Shown here piece after piece: positions 44,196-53,521 of a DNA stretch of 64,000 nucleotides (position 1 is the stretch's first letter; every line of letters begins with the position of its first letter). This DNA comes from Terriglobia bacterium (GTDB taxonomy: Bacteria; Acidobacteriota; Terriglobia; Acidiferrales; UBA7541). The stretch is from positions 434,001 through 498,000 of the forward strand of contig JAIQGG010000001.1 in the NCBI GenBank assembly GCA_020072785.1, given 5' to 3'. A program made the position numbers and the translations under genes. Under the pieces are notes generated by a model, which saw only the letters and a program-made list of their open reading frames with translations, ran no database searches and was not told the DNA's origin.

Positions 44196-46661
44196 GTGAA
44201 ATCTTCCCGGCTTCTTTCCTTTTTCTTGATCGCCGTCTGCGTTTCTTCCGTGCGGGCGCAGTCCGCGCCGGGCGCGGCGGACGCCGCCGCGGTGTGGCAA
44301 GCGCTTTCCGCACCGGCCATGGACCCCGCGAAATTCGCCCGCGTGGAAAATATCGATCTTGTCCGCGACCGCATTCACATCAAACTCCTGAACGGCACAA
44401 TCCAGTTTACCCAGCCGGTGAACGGTGTCGTCTTTGGCGCCGTTTTCCACGGGGAGGGCCGCCTGTTGGCGGACCCGCCCAACGGTGTGGAGGCCTATGA
44501 GCTGAGCCTGTTCACCAAGCAGGACAAGCTGGACATGGCCTTCAGCGAGGCCACCTTCAGCTTCACCGACGACCTCCTCGAGGGAGTTGCCCGCGAGGTA
44601 AAGTGGCTTTCGGGCGGTACGAGCGACGATCTCTACGCCAGCCGCCAGAAGGAACGCGAAGACCTCGGCGCCGCCTACCTCCCGCGCCTCTTCAAGAGCG
44701 TGCTTTCCCCTGACCGCAAGCGCACCGCATATTTCCTCGCCGATCTGAAAACCAAAGACAAGGGCTGGGTCGAAGTCCACGACGACGCCATGCAGCCGGA
44801 GGAGATCCGCGTCGGGCACTGGGGCGAAATCGACAGGATTAAGGTGCCGGACGTGTGGATGCAGTTCCCTGCCGCAGGCCGCAATCCGCGCCACGCCTAT
44901 GACGATCCGGCCGCACGCATGGATTATCTGATTCCGTCCTACAAAATTGACGCGAGTGTCGAGGAGAACGCGGATCTCAATGCCACCGCGCACGTCACGA
45001 TTCAGCCGCGCTATTCCGGCGAGCGCGTCCTTCTCTTCTCCCTCGATTCGAACCTGCGTCTCAGCGCGGTCAAGGATTCGCAAGGCCGCAACCTGGACTT
45101 TTTTCAGCCGCAGGAGAAAAAGAACCGCTTCCAGTCCTACGGCGATTACGTCGCCGTCGTATTGAAGGATGCGGCGCAGGCCGCGCAGAAGGAGACTCTC
45201 GAATTCCAGTACGGTGGCAAGCGCGTGGTCTACCGCGTCGGCGACAAGAGCTACCTCTGCAAGAGCTATGGCTGGTACCCGGTCGTGTATACCGGCGAAC
45301 TGGGTGCGGAGGTATTTGCTTTCCGGTCGGATTTCGAACTGAATTTTCGCAGTCCTAAGAAATTCGGTCTTATTGCAACGGGAAATAAGGTCCGCGAGGC
45401 CACCGAAGGAAACATCCGCGTGACCACCTGGAAGAGCGAAATTCCGCTGGCCGTGGCGGGCTTCGCCTTCGGCGACTACAAGCTCTACACCGAGAAAGCC
45501 GGCGACGTGGATGTGCAGGTCTTCGCCAATCAAGGCCGGGATGATCTGATGACAGCCATCCACAATGCCGACGACAATCCCCTCAAGGACCTGGCGGTTG
45601 GACCGGGCGCATCACACATGGGCGAGGACATCATGGGCCAGCTGTCTCCGGCGGACCTCGCCAAGACCGTCGGCGGGGAAACCGCCAACACGCTGCGCGT
45701 GTTTCAGAATTACTTCGGGCCCTATCCCTACAAGCAGCTGGCGGTCACCAATATCATTGGCAGCTACGGGCAAGGCTGGCCCGGCCTTCTGTATCTCGGC
45801 TGGTTTACCTTCCTCGATTCCACGCAGCGTTATCATCTCGGGGCTACGGGCAGGCAGCAGGTGCAGCTGACGGATTTTTTCCGCGCCCACGAAAGCTCGC
45901 ACCAGTGGTGGGGCCACCGCGTCGGCTGGAAAAGCTATCATGACCAATGGCTCTCCGAGGGCTTCGCGGAGTTTTCGGGCATGCTCTACGTGCAATTCCG
46001 CCGCAGCCCTAAAGAGTTTCTCTTCCAGTTGCATCATGACCGGGACTTGCTGGAATCCGGGGACCTGCATAGTCGCAGGATAGAATCCCTCGGCCCCGTC
46101 TGGATGGGCCGGCGCATCATCTCTTCGGAAACGAACAATTCGTCCTATCAGAACCTCATTTATTCGAAGGGCGCCTACGTCCTGCAGATGTTGCGCATGC
46201 AACTCTTTGACCCCGGCAATCGCGACCCGGATCACCTCTTCAAGGAGATGATGCAGGACTACTGCCGCACCTATGACAACAAAGCCGCCTCCACCGAGGA
46301 CTTCAAGGCCATCGTCGAAAAGCACATGACTCCCGACATGAACCTCGATGGAAATCACAAGATGGACTGGTTTTTCAACCAGTACGTCTATGGGGTAGGG
46401 ATCCCGCAGTACACCCTGCATTACTCGCTGACGCCCATGCCTGACGGCAAGATGGAGCTCAAGGGCAAGCTGACTCGCAGCGGCGTGCCCGACAATTGGA
46501 AAGATGCCGTGCCGCTCTACGCCCACGTAGGAGACAAGATGTTCCGCATCGGCTTCATCGGCGCGACGCAGCCCGATACGCCGTTCGACACCATCCTGCC
46601 CGTCAAAGTGGACAAGTTCACCCTGAACGATATGGAAGATATGCTCGCCGACGTGAAGTAA
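44196..46661 (+). CDS. Secreted M1-family-like zinc metallopeptidase
   Basis: The protein has 821 residues. The GTG at 44196 has AGGAGG 6 nt upstream. A signal peptide (RLLSFFLIAVCVSSVRA) is followed by a long N-terminal beta region and a second beta domain (NADLNATAHVTIQPRYSGE). The gluzincin site HESSHQWWGH is at 565-574 with Glu588 in WLSEGFAEF, the exact HExxH-18-E spacing of M1 peptidases. The GxMEN exopeptidase motif is not recognisable, so aminopeptidase activity is uncertain. It acts in the periplasm or outside the cell. The TldE-like gene converges 28 bp away. Confidence 0.85.
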   Translation: MKSSRLLSFFLIAVCVSSVRAQSAPGAADAAAVWQALSAPAMDPAKFARVENIDLVRDRIHIKLLNGTIQFTQPVNGVVFGAVFHGEGRLLADPPNGVEAYELSLFTKQDKLDMAFSEATFSFTDDLLEGVAREVKWLSGGTSDDLYASRQKEREDLGAAYLPRLFKSVLSPDRKRTAYFLADLKTKDKGWVEVHDDAMQPEEIRVGHWGEIDRIKVPDVWMQFPAAGRNPRHAYDDPAARMDYLIPSYKIDASVEENADLNATAHVTIQPRYSGERVLLFSLDSNLRLSAVKDSQGRNLDFFQPQEKKNRFQSYGDYVAVVLKDAAQAAQKETLEFQYGGKRVVYRVGDKSYLCKSYGWYPVVYTGELGAEVFAFRSDFELNFRSPKKFGLIATGNKVREATEGNIRVTTWKSEIPLAVAGFAFGDYKLYTEKAGDVDVQVFANQGRDDLMTAIHNADDNPLKDLAVGPGASHMGEDIMGQLSPADLAKTVGGETANTLRVFQNYFGPYPYKQLAVTNIIGSYGQGWPGLLYLGWFTFLDSTQRYHLGATGRQQVQLTDFFRAHESSHQWWGHRVGWKSYHDQWLSEGFAEFSGMLYVQFRRSPKEFLFQLHHDRDLLESGDLHSRRIESLGPVWMGRRIISSETNNSSYQNLIYSKGAYVLQMLRMQLFDPGNRDPDHLFKEMMQDYCRTYDNKAASTEDFKAIVEKHMTPDMNLDGNHKMDWFFNQYVYGVGIPQYTLHYSLTPMPDGKMELKGKLTRSGVPDNWKDAVPLYAHVGDKMFRIGFIGATQPDTPFDTILPVKVDKFTLNDMEDMLADVK

Positions 46662-46689
46662 TGACGCTCCGCCCCGCGGCCTCCGGGAA

Positions 46690-48522
46690 CTACGGCGCCG
46701 CGGTCAGCGGCGGCGCCGGGAGCAGCGGCAGACGTTTCGGCTCGCCGCGCGCTCCGCGCACATCCAGTTCGTCGAAGAGCAGCGACGGCGCCACCACCGA
46801 GGCCGGCAGCCCGCCCTGCGCCGAGCCGAAAGCTCCCAGCGCCGTCCCCGCAAATCCCGCGATCTGGCTCTGCATGTAGTTATAGACGAACGCATCGTTG
46901 CCGATTCCCGCGACGTTGCGCAGCGCCCGCGTGTTTATCCCGATCAGCCGCGCCCCGCGCACCAGCTCTTCGCGCCCGTCCGCCGGGTATACCCGGTAGA
47001 TGACCAACGGCAAACGGTCGCCCGTCCCCGCGCCGCCCCCAAAGCTCGCCAGCAGCTCGGAAAAATCGTCCTGCCGCTGCAGGCTCAGCGCCGGATTGTC
47101 CATCTGCCGCACCACCAGGCAGTAGGGCAGCTTCTCCTCGCGGCACTTGTCCAGGAATTGCTTGCGCAGCTCCGCGGGCGAAACGCTTTCGCTCGAGGTG
47201 AACAGCAGATTGCTCATCGTCGGCCGCGGATCGTTCAGAAACGCCGAGCGTCCGTGCCCGTTCGAGCCGTTAAAGTCCGGGCCCGGCCGCCGCGACATCA
47301 GCAGGTTCTTGAGCGTGCCCTTTTCCACCAGCGTCACTTTCTGCGCCCGCACTCCCTCTTCGTCCACCGCGTAGCCGCCCAGCAGCGGCTTTCCCTGATA
47401 CTCCGTCGCGCCCGGATCATCCACCAGCGTTACGCTGGCCGGCAGCACCCGCGCTCCGAGCCGCCCCATCCAGTCGCTCCGTCCGCCCAGCCCGCTGAGC
47501 ATCTGCTCCACCACCGGCTGAAACGACAGCGGCGGCCGCGACCCGTTCAGCGCCGGCCCCAGCACCTGTGCCACAAGCGCCGCCGCTGCCCGTGCTTCGA
47601 ACAGCACCGGCCCGGTGTAGTCCTGCGCCGGCGGCGCCGTGCGCATCGCCATCAACTCCGCCGCCGCGACGTTCAGACCCTGGCGCACCGCCTCCACGGC
47701 CGGCAGCTCTGCCGGCCGCAGCGCGTACGCCGCATAATAATGATGCAGCGCCATGCCGTCTTCGCCCAGCGTGTCGAAGCCTGCTTCGATCGCCGCCAGG
47801 CTGCGGCTGCTGCGGATTTCCGTGCCCTCGCTCGTCAGCAGGTATTCCGTGGCGTACACCAGGTAGTAGGTCACCCGCGAGTTATAGAGCTGCGGATACG
47901 CGCGTAGCGCCGCCGAAGTCTCCCGCGCCTCCTGCTCCCAGTTGCGCGCGCTCCAGTCCGGCTCCAGTCGCGGCCCGATCGAGACCAGGACATCCTCGCG
48001 CGATAAATCGTCGATCTCCGGCGGCCGCGCCAGGCTGCTCAGATACGCTCGCTTGCGCGAATAGGTTTCCACCGCTTCCTTGAAGGCCTGGTCCGTGGCG
48101 ATCCACAGGTCCTGGCGCAGGGAATCGTAGTCCCGGTCGATGCCCACCGCCCCGGTGGGGCCGATAAAGCCGCGGAACCCGTCGTCGCTGATGTAATTGG
48201 AGCTGTCCAGCTTGTAGGTGCCGATGCGCGCGTCCACATCCATGAAGCGGTTGCGCGTCGTGGTGCTGGACACCAGGGCCCCGAACTCCGCCACCACCTG
48301 CTTCACGTCCAGATCCAGCAGCCGGTACTGTAGAAAATACGGCCGCACGGGCTGCTCCGTCCCCGGAATGCGCAGCTCCAGCCGGGTCTTGGCACGCGCC
48401 ATTTCGTCGCGCATGGCCCGCAGCGTCTGGTCGTTATCCTTGCTCTGCGCGCGCAGCGGCGTGCCGTTCAGCAGCGCAACTCCCGCCAGCAGCAGAACGG
48501 CACAACGCATCGCGCGGCTCAT
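46690..48522 (-). CDS. Secreted TldE/PmbA-like partner protein
   Basis: The protein has 610 residues. Start ATG 48522 overlaps the stop of the TldD-like gene (ATGA), with GGAGGTG upstream. It has a signal peptide (AVLLLAGVALLNGTPLRA). The TldD/PmbA fold is shown by VTLVDDPGATEYQGKPLLGGYAVDEEGV, QKVTLVEKGTLKNLLMSRR and RLIGINTRALRNVAGIGND. The HExxxH metal site of TldD is absent, as in TldE/PmbA. Cytosolic TldD-TldE pairs process peptides such as microcin B17 and PQQ-type substrates; the exported version suggests proteolysis in the periplasm. The substrate is unknown. Confidence 0.85.
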   Translation of the reverse strand: MSRAMRCAVLLLAGVALLNGTPLRAQSKDNDQTLRAMRDEMARAKTRLELRIPGTEQPVRPYFLQYRLLDLDVKQVVAEFGALVSSTTTRNRFMDVDARIGTYKLDSSNYISDDGFRGFIGPTGAVGIDRDYDSLRQDLWIATDQAFKEAVETYSRKRAYLSSLARPPEIDDLSREDVLVSIGPRLEPDWSARNWEQEARETSAALRAYPQLYNSRVTYYLVYATEYLLTSEGTEIRSSRSLAAIEAGFDTLGEDGMALHHYYAAYALRPAELPAVEAVRQGLNVAAAELMAMRTAPPAQDYTGPVLFEARAAAALVAQVLGPALNGSRPPLSFQPVVEQMLSGLGGRSDWMGRLGARVLPASVTLVDDPGATEYQGKPLLGGYAVDEEGVRAQKVTLVEKGTLKNLLMSRRPGPDFNGSNGHGRSAFLNDPRPTMSNLLFTSSESVSPAELRKQFLDKCREEKLPYCLVVRQMDNPALSLQRQDDFSELLASFGGGAGTGDRLPLVIYRVYPADGREELVRGARLIGINTRALRNVAGIGNDAFVYNYMQSQIAGFAGTALGAFGSAQGGLPASVVAPSLLFDELDVRGARGEPKRLPLLPAPPLTAAP

Positions 48523-50285
48523 CGCCCACCTCCCGTTTTCACCGCGTCGTGCGCTGGCGGCGGCAGGATCGGCGGCTTGTCCGTCGCGCTCTCCTTCTTC
48601 TGCACTTCCAGCTCGGAGATCAGAATCGCCGGCGAGGCGGCCGACACCGGCACCGATCCCGATTCCGCTCCGCAATATCCATTGAACACTTCCGGGGTGT
48701 CCCCGGTGGCTACGATCTTCGTCAGCGACACCAGCGGCGTCCCCACGATGTCCACCCCGCGCACCAGTTCATCCGGCCGCCCGTCCGTGTACACCTTGTA
48801 GACCACCAGCGGCAGCACCTGAAACGCCTGCGGCTGTCCCCGCCCGGTGAACGTGAACCCGCCTTCGATGTCGTCGATCAGCAGCCCGAACGATTTGCCC
48901 TGTTCCCTGGCCAGCGCGATCAGCTTCGCGCGCAACTGCGCGTTGGTCATGGTCTTGCTGCTCTGCACGATCAGGTTGCCCTGCCGCGACACCGGCGCAT
49001 AGCCCACCTGCCGCCGCCCGTGTCCGTTCGAGTGCGGAAATCCCAGCAGCGGCGAGCGCGACATCTCGAAGCCCCGCAGGATGCCGTGCTCCACCAGCGT
49101 CACGCGCTGCGCCGGCACGCCCTCGTCGTCGAACTGGTAGTAGCCCAGCAGGTCCGTCTTCCCCAGCCGCCGCAGGGTCGGATCGTCCGTGATGCTCAGA
49201 AAATCCGGGAAAATCGCCTCGCCCACCTTGCGCGCAAACGTCTGCCCCTCGCTGATGTCCTTCTGCCTGTGGCCTTCGGCGCGGTGCCCGAACACTTCGT
49301 GGAAGAAAACCGCCGCGGCGCGCCCCGTGAGCATCGCCGGACCCGCCGTGGGTTCGATCAGGGGCGCCGCCACCAGGCCCTCCAGCTCCTTGCGCAGCGT
49401 GGCCTCCGCCGCATACACGGCCTTGTCGTCCGGAGCCTCCCCTGGGTTCACCCAGTCGAAGTTGTAGTAGCGGTTGATGTCCATTCCATCCGGCGCTTTG
49501 CCCTGGATGAACAGCTCCAGGCGGTAGCGCGTCTGCCCGAACTGCAGCTGCGTCCCTTCGCTGGTTACCTGGTACTGCGTCTGCGCCAGCGCCGTGAACG
49601 TCACGATGGAGTTGATGATCGCCGGTGACGCGCGAAGCGCTTGCGTGTACGCTCGCACTTTCTGTTCCCACGGCTTGCGGTCCAGCGTGAACGACGCCAC
49701 CGGCCCGATCGCCGTGTGTGGCTCTTCCCTTGAAAAATCCGGCGCCTGCCCTTCCGCTGTCTCGACCTTTACTTCCTTGCCGGTCTTGATCTTCATCAGC
49801 GCTTCCGCCGCCGCGCGGTACTGCCGGTCGGTCTCCAGCCAGATCGTCCGCCGCAGCACCTCGGCGTCGTCATCCAGCGGCACGGGCCCGCCGGGGCCTG
49901 CTGTCGGCGATTGCCGCTCGCCCACCTTGCGCGTGTTGTCCAGCGCGTAGCTGCCCGCGCGCACCGCCACTTCCAGCCAGCGGCTCTTGCCCTCGCTGCT
50001 GGAGAGCAACGCGCCGTTCGAACCCGACACCTCGGCCCGCTGCGACTCCGTCACCGTGTAGCCGATGTAATAGGCCGGAGGATCGAGCTTTCCCAGGACC
50101 CCCAGCGAGCGGTCGAGTTCCGTCTGCATCGCATCCAGCAGCGGCGAACGCGCGGCGGCCTTGACTGGCCCGGCGCCGTCCCGCGGCGCCGCCTGCGCCG
50201 CCGGCACGTTCACCGGCCCGCTCACGGCCAGCAAACCTAGACTGAGAAGCAGAGACAGCCGGAAGATGGGCATCAGCGTGTTCAA
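48519..50285 (-). CDS. Secreted TldD-like metallopeptidase
   Basis: The protein has 588 residues. TTG at 50285 has GAGG 6 nt upstream; the in-frame ATG at 50273 is less well placed. The signal peptide spans about 8-32. The TldD motif HEVFGH (329-334) lies in AAVFFHEVFGHRAEGH, with the later metal Cys region represented by FNGYCGAESGSVPVS. The segments SITDDPTLRRLGKTDLLGYYQFDDEGVPA and AQRVTLVEHGILRGFEMSRS match the family. It should form the active half of a heterodimer with the TldE-like protein, encoded next with a 4-bp overlap. Confidence 0.88.
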   Translation of the reverse strand: MNTLMPIFRLSLLLSLGLLAVSGPVNVPAAQAAPRDGAGPVKAAARSPLLDAMQTELDRSLGVLGKLDPPAYYIGYTVTESQRAEVSGSNGALLSSSEGKSRWLEVAVRAGSYALDNTRKVGERQSPTAGPGGPVPLDDDAEVLRRTIWLETDRQYRAAAEALMKIKTGKEVKVETAEGQAPDFSREEPHTAIGPVASFTLDRKPWEQKVRAYTQALRASPAIINSIVTFTALAQTQYQVTSEGTQLQFGQTRYRLELFIQGKAPDGMDINRYYNFDWVNPGEAPDDKAVYAAEATLRKELEGLVAAPLIEPTAGPAMLTGRAAAVFFHEVFGHRAEGHRQKDISEGQTFARKVGEAIFPDFLSITDDPTLRRLGKTDLLGYYQFDDEGVPAQRVTLVEHGILRGFEMSRSPLLGFPHSNGHGRRQVGYAPVSRQGNLIVQSSKTMTNAQLRAKLIALAREQGKSFGLLIDDIEGGFTFTGRGQPQAFQVLPLVVYKVYTDGRPDELVRGVDIVGTPLVSLTKIVATGDTPEVFNGYCGAESGSVPVSAASPAILISELEVQKKESATDKPPILPPPAHDAVKTGGGR

Positions 50286-50509
50286 AGGGATCCTCGTTTT
50301 CGCGGACCGCAGAGCGGCCGGTGTTTCCGTTGCCCGCCAGGCGGGCTACTCACGATCTTAGACGCAACCGCCAAAAATTCAGTGTACGCCAGTGCCACGG
50401 CGCCGCACAAATTCCCGTTTTTCCGTGCGCTTTCTTCGATGGCAGGGGCGGGCTTCCCGTTGCTTGCCCGTTGCTTGGATGGCGGCGCGCCTCTTCCGGC
50501 GCGGCGCCC

Positions 50510-51280
50510 TCATTTTTCGCAGTGCAGAACGGCCACGGTCATGTCGTCATGTTGCGGCTGCCCGTGGGTGAACTCTCCGACGCCGCGGAAGATGCGCTCC
50601 AGAAGCTCCGCCGGGGGCGCGCTTCGGTGCTGCGCGCAGAGTTGTGCCAGCCGCTCAATTCCGTACGATTCGTCTTTCTGGTTCATGGCATCGCTGATTC
50701 CGTCGGTGAAGAAGACCACCGAATCGCCCGCTTCCAGCTCCAGCGTCGTAACCTCATAGCCCGCTTCCATCAGCAGCCCCGGCGGAATCCCCGGCAGCAG
50801 CAATTCCCGGCAGCCGCGCGCCGTCAGGTGCAGCGGTCCGGGCACTCCCCCGTTCGAGATGTGCAGACGCCGCGTCGGCGGATCATAGAGGGCGTACTGC
50901 GTGGCCGCGTAGCGCGAAGGAATCCCGCGCATCGTCAGCCGCTTGTTGAGCAGCTCCAGAACCGTCGTCGGGCACGCTCCCGTCTTCTGCACCCCGCGCA
51001 GCGTTCCCACCGCCAGCGCCGCATACAGCGCCGCGGGCAAACCCTTTCCCGAGACGTCGCCGAGATACAGTCCCAGGGTCGCGTCCGAAAGCGCGAAATA
51101 GTCCAGGAAATCGCCCCCCACCTCGGTCATGGGCACGACCTTGTGGGCCATTATGACGCTGCCGATGGCCAGCCTCTCGGGCGGAAACATCCCTTGCTGG
51201 ATGATCCGTGCTTCCTCCAGTTCCTGTTCGTGCCGCCTGTCCATCATGGGCAAATCGGCAGCCGGAAGTATCAGTTCCAT
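50510..51280 (-). CDS. PP2C-type serine phosphatase of the RsbU/SpoIIE group
   Basis: The protein has 256 residues. I prefer ATG 51280, with GGAAG 5 nt upstream, over a TTG at 51292. A short N-terminal coiled-coil segment (RRHEQELEEARIIQQGMFP) is typical of these phosphatases. The metal-binding motifs are GGDFLDYFAL, GDVSGKGLPAALYAA, FFTDGISDA and HDDMTVAVL. There is no receiver, PAS or membrane domain, so the sensor must be separate. It probably dephosphorylates an anti-sigma-factor antagonist. No such partner lies next to it. The 224-bp gap to the TldD-like gene holds nothing I can support. Confidence 0.88.
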   Translation of the reverse strand: MELILPAADLPMMDRRHEQELEEARIIQQGMFPPERLAIGSVIMAHKVVPMTEVGGDFLDYFALSDATLGLYLGDVSGKGLPAALYAALAVGTLRGVQKTGACPTTVLELLNKRLTMRGIPSRYAATQYALYDPPTRRLHISNGGVPGPLHLTARGCRELLLPGIPPGLLMEAGYEVTTLELEAGDSVVFFTDGISDAMNQKDESYGIERLAQLCAQHRSAPPAELLERIFRGVGEFTHGQPQHDDMTVAVLHCEK

Positions 51281-51444
51281 AAATGCTTCCAAGAAAAATG
51301 GGCGCCGGGAGGGGGGCTCGTACGCTGGCGCCAGTGTAGCAGAAGCCCGGCCCGCCGCTGCAAAACCTTCCCCCCGTGTGCACTAGTACACGCCCCCTGC
51401 CCGTGCTTCTTGCGGCGCGGCCAGGGCCGCGGGAGAATTTCCGC

Positions 51445-51834
51445 ATGCGCGGTTTTATCGGCATTCTCGTCGTCGCGGCCGTCAGCGGCCTCGTCTACTA
51501 TTTCTACATCAAGAACATGCCCTCGGCCGCCCCGGGCACCGTTCCCACCCAGGCCATCTCCATCACCGGCGTGCAGAATGACCTCCTGCAGATCGCCAAG
51601 GCTGAACGCAGCTACATTCTCGAGCATGACTCCTGCAGCACCCTGGAGCAGCTCACCTCTTCCGGCTCGCTGGTGATGGCCAAGTACGAGCGCGATGGTT
51701 ACTCCTACTCGATCGACTGCGCCGGCGCGAACTTTACCGTAAACGCCCAGCATGCCCCCGCCCCCGAGGGCTCCCCCATCCGCTACCCCGCTTTCGTCGC
51801 CGACCAGAACATGGAAGTCCGCGAAGCGCAGTAA
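51445..51834 (+). CDS. Small pilin-like membrane-anchored protein
   Basis: The protein has 129 residues, with an ATG at 51445 and GGGAG 9 nt before it. An N-terminal hydrophobic helix (GFIGILVVAAVSGLVYYFYI) is followed by a globular part with two cysteines (DSCSTLEQL; SIDCAGANFTV) that could form a disulfide, as in type IV pseudopilins. The pattern IAKAERSYILEHDSCSTLEQLTSSG resembles the pilin alpha/beta region. The GF-T-x-x-E prepilin site is not present, so it is not a standard pilin. The function is unknown. Confidence 0.68.
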   Translation: MRGFIGILVVAAVSGLVYYFYIKNMPSAAPGTVPTQAISITGVQNDLLQIAKAERSYILEHDSCSTLEQLTSSGSLVMAKYERDGYSYSIDCAGANFTVNAQHAPAPEGSPIRYPAFVADQNMEVREAQ

Positions 51835-51937
51835 CTCCCCCGGATATCGTGCCGCGGAACTTTCTCCCCCGCGCTTCCGTACCTTCTTCTGACAGCGGTT
51901 CTCGCAGCGTCGAAATCCAAGCGCCACCGCCGCTTTC

Positions 51938-51963
51938 GAGTTGACCGCTTCGCGGTCACAGAA
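51938..51963. repeat. Dispersed palindromic element, copy 2
   Basis: GACCGC-TTC-GCGGTC core in a 26-bp unit nearly identical to 36782-36807. It lies 20 bp upstream of the 51983 start codon. Confidence 0.6.
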
Positions 51964-51982
51964 ACAAAAGAAGGAGCACACC

Positions 51983-52333
51983 ATGAACGGAGATTTCATC
52001 GGCCTCGTTGCCGTGATCATGATTTTCGGGATTCCCCTGGCCGCGCTGTACACCTACTACCGGGTGCGCAAACTGCGCACCGAGGAGAAGCTCGCCGCCA
52101 TCGCCCGCGGCGTTCCCGTGCCCATGGAGCCGGAACTCTCGCAGGCGGCCCGCTCGCGCCGCGCCGGCATTGTCCTGGTGGCCGGCGCACTCGGCTACAT
52201 CGCCACGTTTGCGCTCATCGCCCGTTCCGAGCCGGAGGCCCTCGTCGCCGCCAGCTTCGGGGCCATCCCCCTGGCCATCGGCCTCGGCTACTTCCTGGAT
52301 GCCACGCTCGTCCGCCGCGACGCCCGCTCCTGA
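51983..52333 (+). CDS. Two-helix membrane protein, DUF6249-like
   Basis: The protein has 116 residues, with an ATG at 51983 behind AAGGAG. Helix 1 is at about 4-24 (FIGLVAVIMIFGIPLAALYTYY), followed by RVRKLRTEEKLAAIARGVPVP, a conserved basic linker typical of this small family, then two further hydrophobic stretches (GIVLVAGALGYIATFALIA and AIPLAIGLGYFL). The linker pattern is common in small acidobacterial and Bacteroidota membrane proteins of unknown function. A palindrome lies directly upstream. Confidence 0.72.
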   Translation: MNGDFIGLVAVIMIFGIPLAALYTYYRVRKLRTEEKLAAIARGVPVPMEPELSQAARSRRAGIVLVAGALGYIATFALIARSEPEALVAASFGAIPLAIGLGYFLDATLVRRDARS

Positions 52334-52465
52334 CAACTCTTGTGGAGGGGCGGGCTGTGTTCCGGCGCAAAGCGAAGGATCAGCCTGCCCCCGGCCCCTT
52401 CAACGGAGGCGCGCGCCAGGAACCGGGAGCACGGGTTTCCGTCGGTGCTCCCGCGCGCGGCCTTC

Positions 52466-52663
52466 CTACGGCGTGCGTTTTTGGTCCGCCACCAGTACGC
52501 CCGCTTCGGCGTAGTTCGCCGCCGGGACGTCGTGAAACGCCACGTGAATGTTCTCCCGCTTGGCCTTCCCATCCTCGATCAGCACCTGCGTCACCCGCTC
52601 GGCAATCTTCCGCTTCTGCTCCGGCGTGCGCCCCTCCACCCACGTAATCTGAACGTGCGGCAT
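52466..52663 (-). CDS. 4-oxalocrotonate tautomerase family protein
   Basis: The protein has 65 residues. The ATG at 52663 is preceded by AAGGAGGAGG; a longer frame exists but is not needed. After Met removal, Pro1 becomes the catalytic base (MPHVQITWVEGRTPEQK), and the helix RKIAERVTQVLIEDGKA with the strand ENIHVAFHDVPAANYAEAG completes the beta-alpha-beta unit of the tautomerase superfamily. It likely works as a hexamer in the cytoplasm. The neighbours give no substrate hint. Confidence 0.88.
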   Translation of the reverse strand: MPHVQITWVEGRTPEQKRKIAERVTQVLIEDGKAKRENIHVAFHDVPAANYAEAGVLVADQKRTP

Positions 52664-52753
52664 CGCTTCCTCCTCCTTGAACAGCCGCTGCATTCTATCC
52701 GCTGCGCGGGTTCCTGGAAAGATGCCCCGGGGCGTGTGCTAAACTTTCACCCC

Positions 52754-53521
52754 ATGCACCCCGCCCTTCCGCGTCTCGTCGAGCTTCAGCGCGTGGACCA
52801 GCGCATCGCAGCGCTGCGCGCCGAAATCGACGCCTTTCCTAAGCGTATTCGCGACGCCGACGCCAAACTCTCCGGCGCGCAGAAGGAAGTTGCCGCCGCC
52901 AAAGAGGCGCTCACCGCCAGCCTCAAGGAGCGCAAGACGTTCGAGTGGGACGTGGAGCAGTGGAAGGAGCGCGCCCGGAAATACCGCGACCAGAGCGGCC
53001 AGGTCAAGACCAACGAAGCCTACAAAGCCCTGCAGCACGAAATCGCCAATGCCGAAGACCAAGTTGCCAAGGCCGAAGACCGCGTCCTCGAGCACCTCAT
53101 GTCCGCCGAAGCCCTGGAGCGCCGCGCCAAAGACGCCGAGTCCGCGCTGAAGGACGCTCAGCAGGTGATCGCCGCCGAGCGCAAGCAGATTGAAGCGGAG
53201 CGGGCCGCGCGCCAGAAGGAACTCGAAGCCTCTCGCGCCGAACATGAAGCCGCACTGGCTCCGGTCCCCGAAGAGCTGCGCGAAAAATACCTGCACGTCG
53301 CCAAGCGCCACCATGGCGTGGCCCTCGCCGAAGCCCGCGACAGCCAGTGCCGCGGCTGCGGCATGCGCGTCCTCCCGCACATCTATCAGGAGCTGTCCCG
53401 CGCCGGCGACGAAACCATCTTTACCTGCGAAACCTGCGGCCGCATCCTCTACGTCGTCGAGCCTCCTCCCGCACCACCCTCTTCCGCTCCGGCGGCTTCC
53501 GCCGGCGACGCTAAGTCATGA
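52754..53521 (+). CDS. Coiled-coil zinc-ribbon protein (C4-type, DUF164/CdsZ-like)
   Basis: The protein has 255 residues, with an ATG at 52754. A long antiparallel coiled coil covers about 5-185 (LVELQRVDQRIAALRAEIDA; LKDAQQVIAAERKQIEAER). The C-terminus is a C4 zinc ribbon: CRGCGMRV and CETCGRIL, followed by a Pro/Ala-rich tail. Related proteins are conserved next to rnhA or nif3-like genes; CdsZ in Chlamydia is a substrate-interacting factor of a secretion system and similar proteins bind nucleic acids. The rnhA-like gene overlaps its stop by 4 bp, so the two are translationally coupled. The function is not settled. Confidence 0.88.
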   Translation: MHPALPRLVELQRVDQRIAALRAEIDAFPKRIRDADAKLSGAQKEVAAAKEALTASLKERKTFEWDVEQWKERARKYRDQSGQVKTNEAYKALQHEIANAEDQVAKAEDRVLEHLMSAEALERRAKDAESALKDAQQVIAAERKQIEAERAARQKELEASRAEHEAALAPVPEELREKYLHVAKRHHGVALAEARDSQCRGCGMRVLPHIYQELSRAGDETIFTCETCGRILYVVEPPPAPPSSAPAASAGDAKS

